A DNA stretch of 9,200 nucleotides, taken from the NCBI GenBank assembly GCA_002409285.1, contig DHUT01000018.1, forward strand, positions 3,055-12,254. Direction: 5' to 3'. The position numbers were made by a program, and so were the translations under genes. The notes beneath the pieces were generated by a model. The model was not told the origin of the DNA. It did not search any database and was given only the letters and a program-made list of their open reading frames with translations. Below, one piece after another: positions 1-5,754 of this stretch (position 1 is its first letter; every line of letters starts with the position of its first letter). The DNA comes from Firmicutes bacterium UBA5227 (GTDB lineage: Bacteria; Bacillota; Clostridia; Tissierellales; Sedimentibacteraceae).

Positions 1-114
1 GAAAGCTAATCCGGGACCTACGATGCCTTCTCTTACTTCAGCAGGAACGTGAGCCATTTCTTCTCCGCCTATGTTGGCAAAGAATTGATTAATATAATGA
101 ACAACCTTTAGCAT
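1..114 (-). CDS. grdB: Glycine reductase component B, selenoprotein gamma subunit (partial, N-terminus only)
   Basis: An ATG at 114-112 opens a frame that runs off the window edge after 38 codons. The visible peptide begins MLKVVHYINQFFANIGGEE and continues with a VGPGLAF segment, which is the conserved N-terminus of the GrdB/GrdF/GrdH family. These are the substrate-binding selenoprotein subunits of glycine, sarcosine and betaine reductase. GrdB pairs with the two GrdE fragments to form protein B, which activates glycine and hands a carboxymethyl group to the selenocysteine of GrdA. The in-frame UGA selenocysteine codon expected near residue 350 lies outside the window. A GGAGG-type ribosome site lies a few bases upstream, and the gene starts 16 nt after the grdE stop. 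The N-terminus alone cannot exclude the sarcosine or betaine paralogue; the glycine riboswitch of the operon favours glycine. Confidence 0.88.
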   Translation of the reverse strand, partial: MLKVVHYINQFFANIGGEEMAHVPAEVREGIVGPGLAF

Positions 115-130
115 TATTTTCTCCTCCTTC

Positions 131-1411
131 CTATCTTGCACTTAATTTATTGAAGCCCATTTCATTGGTAGCGCCGGTGATAACCTGAAGCTCAGCAGTA
201 ATACTTCCGTCAGCATGAAGACTTCCGTCAAATCCGCCTGCAATTATATCTGCAACTTCCGGATATCCTATTACCTTATCCATAGCCGGCAAATCTATAA
301 CCATATTGGCATTTCCGCCTGTAACAACGGCGTCTGCTTTTACATCTGCATCAGCCAATGACTGTGAAGTACCATCTCTTCCTGCATATTCATCAGTTAT
401 TAAAACAGTCTTTATACCTTTTGCTTCAATTTTCTTGCAGTTCATAATCAGATCCGTATCAGGATTGCCAAAACCTTCTTCGGAAACAACGACTCCATCA
501 ACACCCAAGTATTCAGCAAGCTTTGAGCTCCAGTTAGATGACCTTTCCTTGTCTGCAAGATATACATTTTCATTAGTAATAATAACGCCTACAAAGTTCA
601 GGGTTTTTCCATGCTCATCAAATAAATCATAAATTACAGGGTTATTTAAATGATGGTATGTGGTGTTTTTATCACATGCAGACACACAGTTTCCGCTTGC
701 TATTGCTCCATCCATAACTTCCGTAGGATAAATCAATGTTGGAACTATCTGTTTAGCATCAACACCATATACATATGTGTCATGCATAAGTCCCTGACTT
801 TGCAGCATGCATACATAAGCTACTCTCGGCAATTCAGGATAAAGCTTAATCCCTTCAACCAGTGTTGGAGTTTCATAGGTATGAACTTCATCGGGAGTCA
901 AGGCTCTCGCAAGCTCTCCAAGATATACAGCAACCTTGTATCCTGCAAATCTTAATGCCTTTTCATGTTCATGCTGTTTTAATCCATCAACAGGTTCGCA
1001 TACCAATACCAAGTTATTTAGTTTGGAAAAAGGAGTATACTCTGCTCCGGGTCCGGTCATATCTATAATACCTTCCTGGAACCCAACTATTTTACCTGTT
1101 GTAACAACTGCGGCACCTTTTAGTACATTCGTTTTACCCGAACCCACAGTCTCCACCTTATTAATCGTGCCGGGGAATATGCCTCCGGGTCCTTCGACCT
1201 TAACTCTTGGTTCAATAACATCCTTTACAGGCATGATGCGGATACTTTCACCAGGTCTTGCCAATTCAACATCGGCTGATTTAAAATTTTGATCTTCCAG
1301 AATTAATGCTTTAACTTCATCTCTGTTAACATATAGTGTTCCATTTTCAACCTTAGATACTTCAGCAAACTGAATATCCTTAATAAAAACGTAGCCTAAT
1401 TCTAACTTCAA
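131..1411 (-). CDS. grdE: Glycine reductase component B proprotein (alpha and beta subunits, pyruvoyl precursor)
   Basis: The encoded 426-residue protein is the GrdE proprotein of protein B of glycine reductase. The family is cleaved at an Asn-Cys bond, turning the cysteine into a pyruvoyl group that forms a Schiff base with the substrate amine. The cleavage site is visible as SGNCVSACDKN, with the Cys at residue 242 counted from the start chosen here. As I recall, that is the number reported for the Eubacterium acidaminophilum protein. Other family blocks are VELARPGES, IEPRVKVEG, GGIFPG, LKGAAVVTTGKIVGFQEGI, GAEYTPFSK and, near the C-terminus, ELQVITGATNEMGF. The frame is open up to a GTG at 1426, but that codon has no ribosome site. 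A GGAGGTG site at 1424-1418 lies 6-8 nt before a TTG at 1411-1409, giving the N-terminus MKLELG, so TTG is preferred. The gene sits between grdX and grdB. Sarcosine (GrdG) or betaine (GrdI) paralogues are less likely alternatives. Confidence 0.93.
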   Translation of the reverse strand: MKLELGYVFIKDIQFAEVSKVENGTLYVNRDEVKALILEDQNFKSADVELARPGESIRIMPVKDVIEPRVKVEGPGGIFPGTINKVETVGSGKTNVLKGAAVVTTGKIVGFQEGIIDMTGPGAEYTPFSKLNNLVLVCEPVDGLKQHEHEKALRFAGYKVAVYLGELARALTPDEVHTYETPTLVEGIKLYPELPRVAYVCMLQSQGLMHDTYVYGVDAKQIVPTLIYPTEVMDGAIASGNCVSACDKNTTYHHLNNPVIYDLFDEHGKTLNFVGVIITNENVYLADKERSSNWSSKLAEYLGVDGVVVSEEGFGNPDTDLIMNCKKIEAKGIKTVLITDEYAGRDGTSQSLADADVKADAVVTGGNANMVIDLPAMDKVIGYPEVADIIAGGFDGSLHADGSITAELQVITGATNEMGFNKLSAR

Positions 1412-1424
1412 AACTTTCACCTCC
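1409..1424 (-). promoter_or_regulatory. Ribosome binding site and TTG start deciding the grdE N-terminus
   Basis: On the minus strand GGAGGTG occupies 1424-1418 and the TTG codon occupies 1411-1409, a normal Shine-Dalgarno spacing. The upstream in-frame GTG at 1426 overlaps this site and is preceded only by AT-rich sequence. Starting at TTG gives MKLELG, which fits the N-terminus usual for GrdE proteins as I know them. Confidence 0.8.
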
Positions 1425-1430
1425 ACAAAT

Positions 1431-1790
1431 TTATATATTTAACGCACTTTTCAGCACTGTTAAATCAATTAGTTTAAAATCTTCCTTCATTTTTTCATTA
1501 ATATTTTTTATTTTATTTAAATTGAATTTGTCAAAAGTCATTATTGAATTTTCTATTATTATAACCGAATTATAATTTAAATTACCCTTTATGTCTGAAA
1601 TTATTACTGATTTATAAGGTGTTTCATTCGGCTTAATACTGCTTGATAAAGGGTGGGTCAGAAGCTCATATCCTTCGTGAACCTTGTCCCTTGTTTTAAC
1701 AAGAACATCCCTGTAGGTTCCATCCAAAAACAATATGTCATAATCATCCTTATACTTGCTATATACCAACTCATTATTAGTTATAATCAT
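1431..1790 (-). CDS. grdX: GrdX family protein, glycine reductase operon accessory protein of unknown function
   Basis: This 119-residue soluble protein matches the GrdX family, found at the head of glycine, sarcosine and betaine reductase operons. Its biochemical role is not established. Recognisable family blocks are MIITNN at the N-terminus, DGTYRDVL at residues 23-30, and the signature LTHPLSSSIKPNETPYKS at residues 44-61. A short acidic or hydrophobic tail follows (VIIIENSI near residue 76). There is no signal peptide or membrane segment, and I see no metal-binding cysteines. The ATG at 1790 is preceded by AGGTGA six bases upstream. It is the first gene after the glycine riboswitch and its terminator, and grdE begins 19 nt after its stop. 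In operons I recall, thioredoxin genes often sit between grdX and grdE; here they are absent. Confidence 0.9.
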   Translation of the reverse strand: MIITNNELVYSKYKDDYDILFLDGTYRDVLVKTRDKVHEGYELLTHPLSSSIKPNETPYKSVIISDIKGNLNYNSVIIIENSIMTFDKFNLNKIKNINEKMKEDFKLIDLTVLKSALNI

Positions 1791-1939
1791 TTTTTCACCT
1801 TGTATTTTTAAAATATACCAAACAGATATTTTTAGTTATGTATAAAACAACTCACTTTTGCTGCTATTGCAAGTTCTATCACAATTTTATCCGATCGCTC
1901 TCGCTCTAATAAAATTGGATTGCACTGCATAAGACCCAT
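1791..1939 (-). other. Leader between the riboswitch terminator and grdX, with a second hairpin
   Basis: About 150 nt of untranslated leader separate the terminator from grdX, more than a ribosome site needs. It contains a perfect 9-bp inverted repeat, CAATTTTAT at 1882-1890 and ATAAAATTG at 1909-1917. The 18-nt loop is purine-rich on the transcribed strand (GAGCGAGAGCG) and includes the palindrome CGATCG. A weaker 7-bp AT inverted repeat is at 1810-1816 and 1826-1832. The second half also holds a poor TGG-TATATT match to an extended -10, which I do not trust. No open frame of note is present. The role is unknown: mRNA stabilisation, a second regulatory hairpin or a small repeat element are all possible. 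Confidence 0.4.
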
Positions 1940-1980
1940 AAAAAAAGCAGAAAGCATAGAAAAAATATCCCGCCTTCTGC
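1940..1980 (-). terminator. Intrinsic terminator (expression platform) of the glycine riboswitch
   Basis: On the minus strand GCAGAAGGC (1980-1972) pairs with GCTTTCTGC (1955-1947), a 9-bp stem with one G-U pair and a 16-nt loop, followed directly by seven T residues (1946-1940). The stem begins at the last base of the predicted P1 helix of the second glycine aptamer. This makes it the expression platform that decides whether transcription continues into grdX-grdE-grdB. Confidence 0.88.
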
Positions 1981-2156
1981 CCTGTTTCCAACCTGAGAGA
2001 TTCCTCTTCTCTATAAGAGTTGCTCCTTCGGTGCTTTCGCTTTTCAGAGTTTTGTCAGCTCACGGTCCTTTTGCCTGAGATCATCATAATTACGCGGCTG
2101 GCATAATTACTTACTCCTTCGGCGCTGTTAATAACATAACAGTCTCTCCCGCAAAC
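1980..2156 (-). promoter_or_regulatory. Tandem glycine riboswitch (two aptamers) controlling the glycine reductase operon
   Basis: Aptamer 1 spans about 2156-2058. An 8-bp P1 can form from GTTTGCGG (2156-2149) and CCGTGAGC (2065-2058). It also has the GGGAGAG block, a CTGTTA/TAACAG hairpin, the core GCGCCGAAGGAGTAAG, and ATCTCAGGCAAAAGGACC. After an 8-nt linker, aptamer 2 spans about 2049-1980. Its P1 is CTCTG/CAGGG, its core is GCACCGAAGGAGCAA, and it has AATCTCTCAGG. The repeated CCGAAGGAG core with the distal CTCAGG block is diagnostic of the glycine riboswitch. Aptamer 2 is atypical: the segment facing CTCTC reads GAAAAG rather than GAGAG, and its arm before the core is only GC-GAAA-GC. 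An intrinsic terminator follows immediately, so control is by transcription attenuation. Induction by glycine is expected for a glycine-degrading operon, but the pairing does not settle this. Confidence 0.95.
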
Positions 2157-2174
2157 TTCATCCAGTATTTGTTT

Positions 2175-2210
2175 CACCTTAATTATATATAATAATAATT
2201 AATAAAGCAA
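2175..2210 (-). promoter_or_regulatory. Promoter of the grdX-grdE-grdB operon
   Basis: On the minus strand TTGCTT (2210-2205, four of six consensus bases) and a perfect TATAAT (2187-2182) are separated by exactly 17 bp. Transcription should start near 2175, about 20 nt before the first aptamer helix. This places the whole tandem riboswitch in the transcript with a short 5' extension. It is a standard sigma-A type promoter. Confidence 0.85.
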
Positions 2211-2430
2211 GTATTATTTATTATTTTTTTTTATCGTTGGCAGATTTCGATGACGTTTCATTTATCCTTTTTTAACCACGTTTTCAAACACTGTTTTCCC
2301 TATGCCAAAATACTACCCAATTGTCAATCCCGGCACTTTTTTAATTAATTGATTTGATATTATTATAACATATATATTAGCAAAATCAATACAATTATTG
2401 CAAACATTATTTAAGAGGGCGTGTCCCCGA
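2211..2430. other. AT-rich spacer between trmL and the grd promoter, no intact gene
   Basis: No open frame of useful length exists here on either strand. On the minus strand one frame from 2337 downward reads as short peptides broken by TAG and TAA stops, including YFGIGKTVFENVVKKG and MKRHRNLPTIKK. That could be a decayed helix-turn-helix-like gene or simply chance. A GC-rich patch just after the trmL stop (GGGGACACGCCCTC) can form only a 4-bp stem and lacks a T-run, so it is not a convincing terminator. The promoter-like sequence at 2362-2389 is listed separately. Confidence 0.5.
2362..2389 (-). promoter_or_regulatory. Extended -10 promoter-like sequence upstream of the grd promoter
   Basis: On the minus strand TTGATT (2389-2384) precedes TATAAT (2367-2362) by 16 bp. 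A TG dinucleotide sits one base before the -10, giving an extended -10 motif. It points at the grd leader about 180 bp away. No gene begins in between, so it could be a distal second promoter for the grd operon, a promoter for a small RNA, or a relic. The surrounding DNA is very AT-rich, which raises the chance of a fortuitous match. Confidence 0.5.
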
Positions 2431-2904
2431 TTAAATCATATCCGGGAAACCTAATTGCCTTAGTGCCTCGTACATTACTATGTTTACGGAGTTGGCAAGA
2501 TTCAGAGATCTGGCGTGCATGTTGTCTATCATGGGGATTTTAATTCTTGAATCCATATATTCCTTATGAATGGAGTCAGGAAGTCCTGCGGTTTCTTTTC
2601 CAAACATTATATAACATTCGTCGGTATATTCTACATCCGTATAAAATCTGCTTTTTTCTTTAGTTGTTGAAATAAAAACTTTTTTATCGCCTATGGATTT
2701 TTTAAACTCTCCAAAGTTATCGTAATATGTTATTTTCACCAGATCCCAGTAATCAAGACCGGCTCTTTTAAGATATTTATCGCTTACTGAAAAACCCAGG
2801 GGTTTAATCAAATGGAGCCTGGAGCCTGTTGCCGCACAGGTTCTTGCAATGTTTCCTGTATTCTGGGGTATTTCAGGTTCAAACAAGACTATGTTTAAAG
2901 ACAT
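2431..2904 (-). CDS. trmL: tRNA (cytidine/uridine-34-2'-O)-methyltransferase TrmL
   Basis: This 157-residue SPOUT-class methyltransferase has the same length as E. coli TrmL. The family uses S-adenosylmethionine to methylate the ribose of the wobble base (position 34) of tRNA-Leu isoacceptors and acts as a homodimer in the cytoplasm. The three family motifs are visible: EPEIPQNTGNIARTC at residues 9-23 (RNA-binding Asn and catalytic Arg region), FGKETAGLP at 101-109, and IPM followed by RSLNLANSVNIVMYE at 132-146, which build the C-terminal trefoil knot and cofactor pocket. The ATG at 2904 has a GGAGGA site about 5 nt upstream. It is the last gene of the queG operon, about 55 nt after nth. 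With queG it makes two wobble-position modification genes in one transcript. No convincing terminator follows. Confidence 0.95.
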   Translation of the reverse strand: MSLNIVLFEPEIPQNTGNIARTCAATGSRLHLIKPLGFSVSDKYLKRAGLDYWDLVKITYYDNFGEFKKSIGDKKVFISTTKEKSRFYTDVEYTDECYIMFGKETAGLPDSIHKEYMDSRIKIPMIDNMHARSLNLANSVNIVMYEALRQLGFPDMI

Positions 2905-2959
2905 TTTTCCTCCTGTTATTACTATTATTAACTATTTTTTATTACTCACATACACAATA

Positions 2960-3628
2960 TTAATTTTGGGATTCCTTACTATCGGTGGATGACAAATTAT
3001 TCTTGCTTTCACTTTTATAATAATTGCATAAATTTTTTACAGAACATATTTCACATTTGGGATTCTGAGCAATGCAGGTTTGTCTGCCATGGGTTATTAA
3101 CAGATGATGCATAAGGTGCCACTTATATTTTGGAAGCTTAGTCATCAGTTCATCCGATACCTTGTCCGCAGTAGTCCCCCGGGACAGCCCAATTCTCCTG
3201 GCAAGCCTGTACACATGGGTGTCAACAGGAAAAGCAGGTATGTTAAATGCCTCAACTAAAACTACCGATGCCGTCTTTCTTCCAACACCGGGCAAAGACA
3301 TTAAGTCACCCATATTTCTGGGAACTTCTCCATCATACTTTTCCTTTAAAACTCTTACCATATTATAAATATTTTTTGACTTATTTTTGTAAATTCCTAT
3401 TTTTTTTATTTTTTCCTCTATTTCTTCCTGCGTCAATTTTAAAAAGCTTTCCATGTCAGGATATTCCTTATACAAATCCTCAGTGACAGCATTAACGCTC
3501 TTATCCGTTGCCTGGGCACTGAGCATTGTAGAAACCAGCAATTGAAAAGGAGACCCGTAATTTAATCCACATTTGGCATCCGGGTATGATTTCTTCAGCA
3601 GTTCATAAACTTTTTCCATTTTAGTCAT
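2960..3628 (-). CDS. nth: Endonuclease III (DNA glycosylase/AP lyase)
   Basis: The 222-residue product is a complete endonuclease III, the base-excision repair enzyme that removes oxidised pyrimidines and cuts the strand by beta-elimination. The helix-hairpin-helix is LPGVGRKTA (residues 112-120) with the Schiff-base lysine at 118. The catalytic aspartate is D136 in FPVDTHVYR. The C-terminal [4Fe-4S] site has Cys 185, 192, 195 and 201 with the C-x6-C-x2-C-x5-C spacing typical of the family. A polar Ser/Lys/Asn tail of about 20 residues follows the cluster and is not conserved in the family. The ATG at 3628 has GGAGG seven bases upstream, inside the end of the DUF503 gene, and overlaps its TGA stop by one base (TGATG), so the two are probably translationally coupled. 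Confidence 0.97.
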   Translation of the reverse strand: MTKMEKVYELLKKSYPDAKCGLNYGSPFQLLVSTMLSAQATDKSVNAVTEDLYKEYPDMESFLKLTQEEIEEKIKKIGIYKNKSKNIYNMVRVLKEKYDGEVPRNMGDLMSLPGVGRKTASVVLVEAFNIPAFPVDTHVYRLARRIGLSRGTTADKVSDELMTKLPKYKWHLMHHLLITHGRQTCIAQNPKCEICSVKNLCNYYKSESKNNLSSTDSKESQN

Positions 3629-3909
3629 CAGATAACCTCCATAGTATGTCTTATGATTTCTACTCTTTCATCATTCTCAATAAAATCAATGATTTTCAAA
3701 ATCACAGATTCGCACAGTGCTTTTTCATTTGAAACCACGGCTATTCCTATTAATGCCCTGTTCCACAAATCATTATACTCCACTTCAGCTACAGATACAT
3801 TAAATCTTGATTTAATTCTTTCTATAATACTTTTTAATACATGCCTCTTTTCCTTTAAAGAGTTCGACTCATAGATTAAAAGTTCTATTTCGCAGCTTCC
3901 CACAATCAT
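3628..3909 (-). CDS. DUF503 / YlxP-like small protein of unknown function
   Basis: The 93-residue protein matches the DUF503 (YlxP) family. Family features visible are the N-terminal beta-strand MIVGSCEIELLIYESNSLKEKR, the helix VLKSIIERIKSRFNVSVAEVEYNDLW, and the closing strand ending in VEIIRHTMEVI. The length fits the usual 90-95 residues. In Bacillus and relatives ylxP lies between infB and rbfA, and a role around ribosomes or RNA has been suggested but, to my knowledge, not demonstrated. Here it lies between queG and nth, overlapping queG by 4 nt (ATGA) and nth by 1 nt. It may be a second copy of the family in this genome. No catalytic residues, membrane segments or metal sites are evident. 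Confidence 0.88.
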   Translation of the reverse strand: MIVGSCEIELLIYESNSLKEKRHVLKSIIERIKSRFNVSVAEVEYNDLWNRALIGIAVVSNEKALCESVILKIIDFIENDERVEIIRHTMEVI

Positions 3910-4997
3910 AGCTCTGCCTCCATCAGTTTAATGTATTCCTCTTTAACCTCATTATTTTCAAATTTCATTCTGTTAAGCAATGTTTTTTTTGAATCTATTT
4001 TGTTTAGCCTGAGGAGGCACCAGGCGGCATACATCTTAATCATATCAGAAGGATTTTTTAATTCATTTTCAACCAAATCATACATATTATCAAGTTTTAG
4101 GTTACCGATGGTTATCAGTGCGTTTCTTTTCCATATGTTTTTTCCCCTCCAGCTTCCTGCAAGATATCCGTATTTAGATGTAAATTCCTTATTATTCATC
4201 AGCATTAGCTCTTCTACATCTATTAAAAGGCTGCCGTAATCATGGCTTGGCTCTTTCTGTGAATTAATTATATTTTTAGGGCATACCAGCTGGCATACAT
4301 CACAGCCATATATTTGATTTCTCATGTTTTTTCTGTATTCAAACGGAATGTAATTTTTTGTTTGCGTCAGATAAGAAATACATTTTTTTGAATTAATTCC
4401 GCCTTCCTTCAATATAGCACTGTTGGGGCAGTTTTTAATACATAAGTTGCATTCTCCGCAAATATCAATATTATTAATTTTGTTATCACAGTCTATATCC
4501 AAATCAGTAAGCAAGTATCCAAGGTTTATAAACGAGCCGAATTTTTCGTTAATTAAAAGCGAATTTTTCCCGTAACTGCCCAAGCCTGCATTCTTGCATA
4601 TTTCACGATCCAAAAGTGGTGATGTATCAACACATATTTTATATTCAAAATATATTTCTTTTTTTATTTCTTCTGCAAGATTACTAAGAAGAATACCTAA
4701 TTTTTTATGATAGTCTTCACCGTAGGAAGACACGCTTAATAGTCCCTTGGTACGGGTAACAAGCTTTCTATAGCCTTCTCCGTAAGGAAGTCCCACAGCA
4801 ATAATACTCCTGCAATTTTGAAAGACGCTTCTCACATCAAGCCTCTTATTTATATCCGTTTCCTCAAATTCACTGTTATACCCAGACTTCACTCTGTTAT
4901 ACATAAATTCCCAAAGATATGAGTAATCTAAAACATCTGTAAAGCCTATGATTTCTATCCCTAAGGAATATGCTGCTTCTCTTATCTGTTCCTTCAT
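3906..4997 (-). CDS. queG: Epoxyqueuosine reductase
   Basis: The product is QueG, the cobalamin- and iron-sulfur-dependent enzyme that reduces epoxyqueuosine to queuosine at tRNA position 34, the last step of queuosine synthesis. Numbering follows the longest frame, from 5003. The proposed catalytic Asp is D126 in VDTSPLLDR, followed by AGLGSYGKNSLL (139-150) and GSFINLGYLL, the cobalamin-binding region. The two [4Fe-4S] clusters use CGECNLCIKNCP (182, 185, 188, 192), Cys 208, and CDVCQLVCP (234, 237, 241). Residues from about 290 to the end form the HEAT-like tRNA-binding tail. Length is normal at about 363 residues. The frame can start at ATG 5003, but a weak AAAGAG site fits the ATG at 4997 better; the difference is two residues. 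First gene of its operon, about 40 nt behind a promoter. It overlaps the DUF503 gene by 4 nt. Confidence 0.96.
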   Translation of the reverse strand: MKEQIREAAYSLGIEIIGFTDVLDYSYLWEFMYNRVKSGYNSEFEETDINKRLDVRSVFQNCRSIIAVGLPYGEGYRKLVTRTKGLLSVSSYGEDYHKKLGILLSNLAEEIKKEIYFEYKICVDTSPLLDREICKNAGLGSYGKNSLLINEKFGSFINLGYLLTDLDIDCDNKINNIDICGECNLCIKNCPNSAILKEGGINSKKCISYLTQTKNYIPFEYRKNMRNQIYGCDVCQLVCPKNIINSQKEPSHDYGSLLIDVEELMLMNNKEFTSKYGYLAGSWRGKNIWKRNALITIGNLKLDNMYDLVENELKNPSDMIKMYAAWCLLRLNKIDSKKTLLNRMKFENNEVKEEYIKLMEAEL

Positions 4998-5035
4998 ATA
5001 CATCTCTTTCCATAATCCGATACCTTTTTTAAAGC

Positions 5036-5072
5036 TTAAAAAATTATATCACCATTTTGTAACTTATTAAAG
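5036..5072 (-). promoter_or_regulatory. Extended -10 promoter of the queG-DUF503-nth-trmL operon
   Basis: On the minus strand a perfect TATAAT at 5048-5043 is preceded by TGA (5051-5049), giving the TG-N extended -10 motif. The -35 region at a 17-bp spacing reads TTTAAT, a weak match, as is common for extended -10 promoters. Transcription would start near 5036, leaving a leader of roughly 40 nt before queG. A terminator for the previous operon lies about 120 bp further upstream. Confidence 0.75.
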
Positions 5073-5171
5073 GTAATTTTTCATACCATGTTTTCCCATA
5101 GTATCAAGAGAACCTTCGGGTTACAGTTTTCGTCGGCTGTTAATAATACAAAAACATAGCATACATATTTA

Positions 5172-5194
5172 AAAAGCCTCCATAGGAGGCTTTT
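5172..5194 (-). terminator. Intrinsic terminator closing the buk-vor operon
   Basis: A perfect 10-bp inverted repeat, AAAAGCCTCC and GGAGGCTTTT, is separated by three bases and begins about 10 nt after the vorC stop codon. On the minus strand the T-run continues to five bases before an AT-rich stretch. The symmetry would let it work in both directions, though no plus-strand gene ends here. Confidence 0.92.
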
Positions 5195-5204
5195 ATTACT
5201 GAGT

Positions 5205-5753
5205 TTACTTATGTTTTCTTATTGCTTCCGCACCTTTTGCCATGGCTTCTTTATTCATTGGAACAAGGTGAGATTTTTCTTCTCCGAATACCTCTACAAA
5301 AGCCTTCAATGCTGATTCAAAATCAACTGTCTTTGTAACTTCAAGATATGCTCCAAGCATAACCATGTTAGCTACCTTACCACTTCCTGCTTCCATTGCA
5401 AGTTCATTTGCAGGGATGTAGTAAACTTTCAGGTCTTTTCTTTTCGGTTCAACATTAATCAAAGATTTATTGATTATTAATTTTCCTCCGGGTACCAGTT
5501 CATTTTCAAACTTTTCCAATGAAGGAAGGTTCATAACTATGGCAGATGTTCCATCTTTAGAAATAAGAGGAGAACCAACTTCTTCATCAGATACTATTAC
5601 TGAACAGTTAGCTGTACCGCCTCTCATTTCAGGTCCGTAAGAAGGCATCCATGTTACATTTTTTCCTTCCATCATTCCGGCGTATGCCAGTATTTTACCG
5701 ATTGCCATTATACCCTGACCACCGAATCCGGCCATTACTACCTTTTCTTCCAT
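5205..5753 (-). CDS. vorC: 2-oxoacid:ferredoxin oxidoreductase, gamma subunit (probably 2-oxoisovalerate type)
   Basis: The 182-residue product is the gamma subunit of a four-subunit 2-oxoacid:ferredoxin oxidoreductase, the domain thought to contribute to coenzyme A binding. Diagnostic blocks are GFGGQG near residue 10, SYGPEMRGGTANC around residues 39-51, and a C-terminal NMVMLGAYLE helix. The frame is open to 5771, but the ATG at 5753 is the right start. It has GAGGAGGG eight bases upstream and lies one base after the beta-subunit stop, and the six extra codons would only overlap that gene. Last gene of the operon, followed at once by a strong terminator. Substrate assignment rests on the adjacent butyrate kinase; a 2-oxoglutarate (KorC) role is the main alternative. 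Confidence 0.9.
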   Translation of the reverse strand: MEEKVVMAGFGGQGIMAIGKILAYAGMMEGKNVTWMPSYGPEMRGGTANCSVIVSDEEVGSPLISKDGTSAIVMNLPSLEKFENELVPGGKLIINKSLINVEPKRKDLKVYYIPANELAMEAGSGKVANMVMLGAYLEVTKTVDFESALKAFVEVFGEEKSHLVPMNKEAMAKGAEAIRKHK

Positions 5754-5754
5754 T

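Noticed and set aside
306..1292. Several plus-strand open frames of 68-118 codons opposite grdE
   Set aside because: They are antisense shadows of a clearly coding gene, lack ribosome sites and resemble no family.
1810..1832. AT-rich inverted repeat just upstream of grdX as an operator
   Set aside because: It is seven A/T-only base pairs, which is expected by chance in such AT-rich DNA.
1980..2156. CRISPR-like or other tandem repeat array suggested by the repeated CCGAAGGAG
   Set aside because: The repeat is explained by the conserved cores of the two glycine aptamers; there are only two copies and no regular spacers.
2313..2342. TTGACA with CATAGG 17 bp downstream on the minus strand as a third promoter
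   Set aside because: The -35 is perfect but the -10 is poor, and a near-consensus promoter lies closer to the riboswitch.
2417..2430. GC-rich patch after trmL considered as a terminator
   Set aside because: It can form only a 4-bp stem including a G-U pair, and no T-run follows in the direction of transcription.
5111..5140. Small inverted repeats (AACC-TTCG-GGTT and ACAG/CTGT) upstream of the queG promoter
   Set aside because: The stems are only 4 bp, lack a T-run and lie outside the transcribed regions of both flanking operons.
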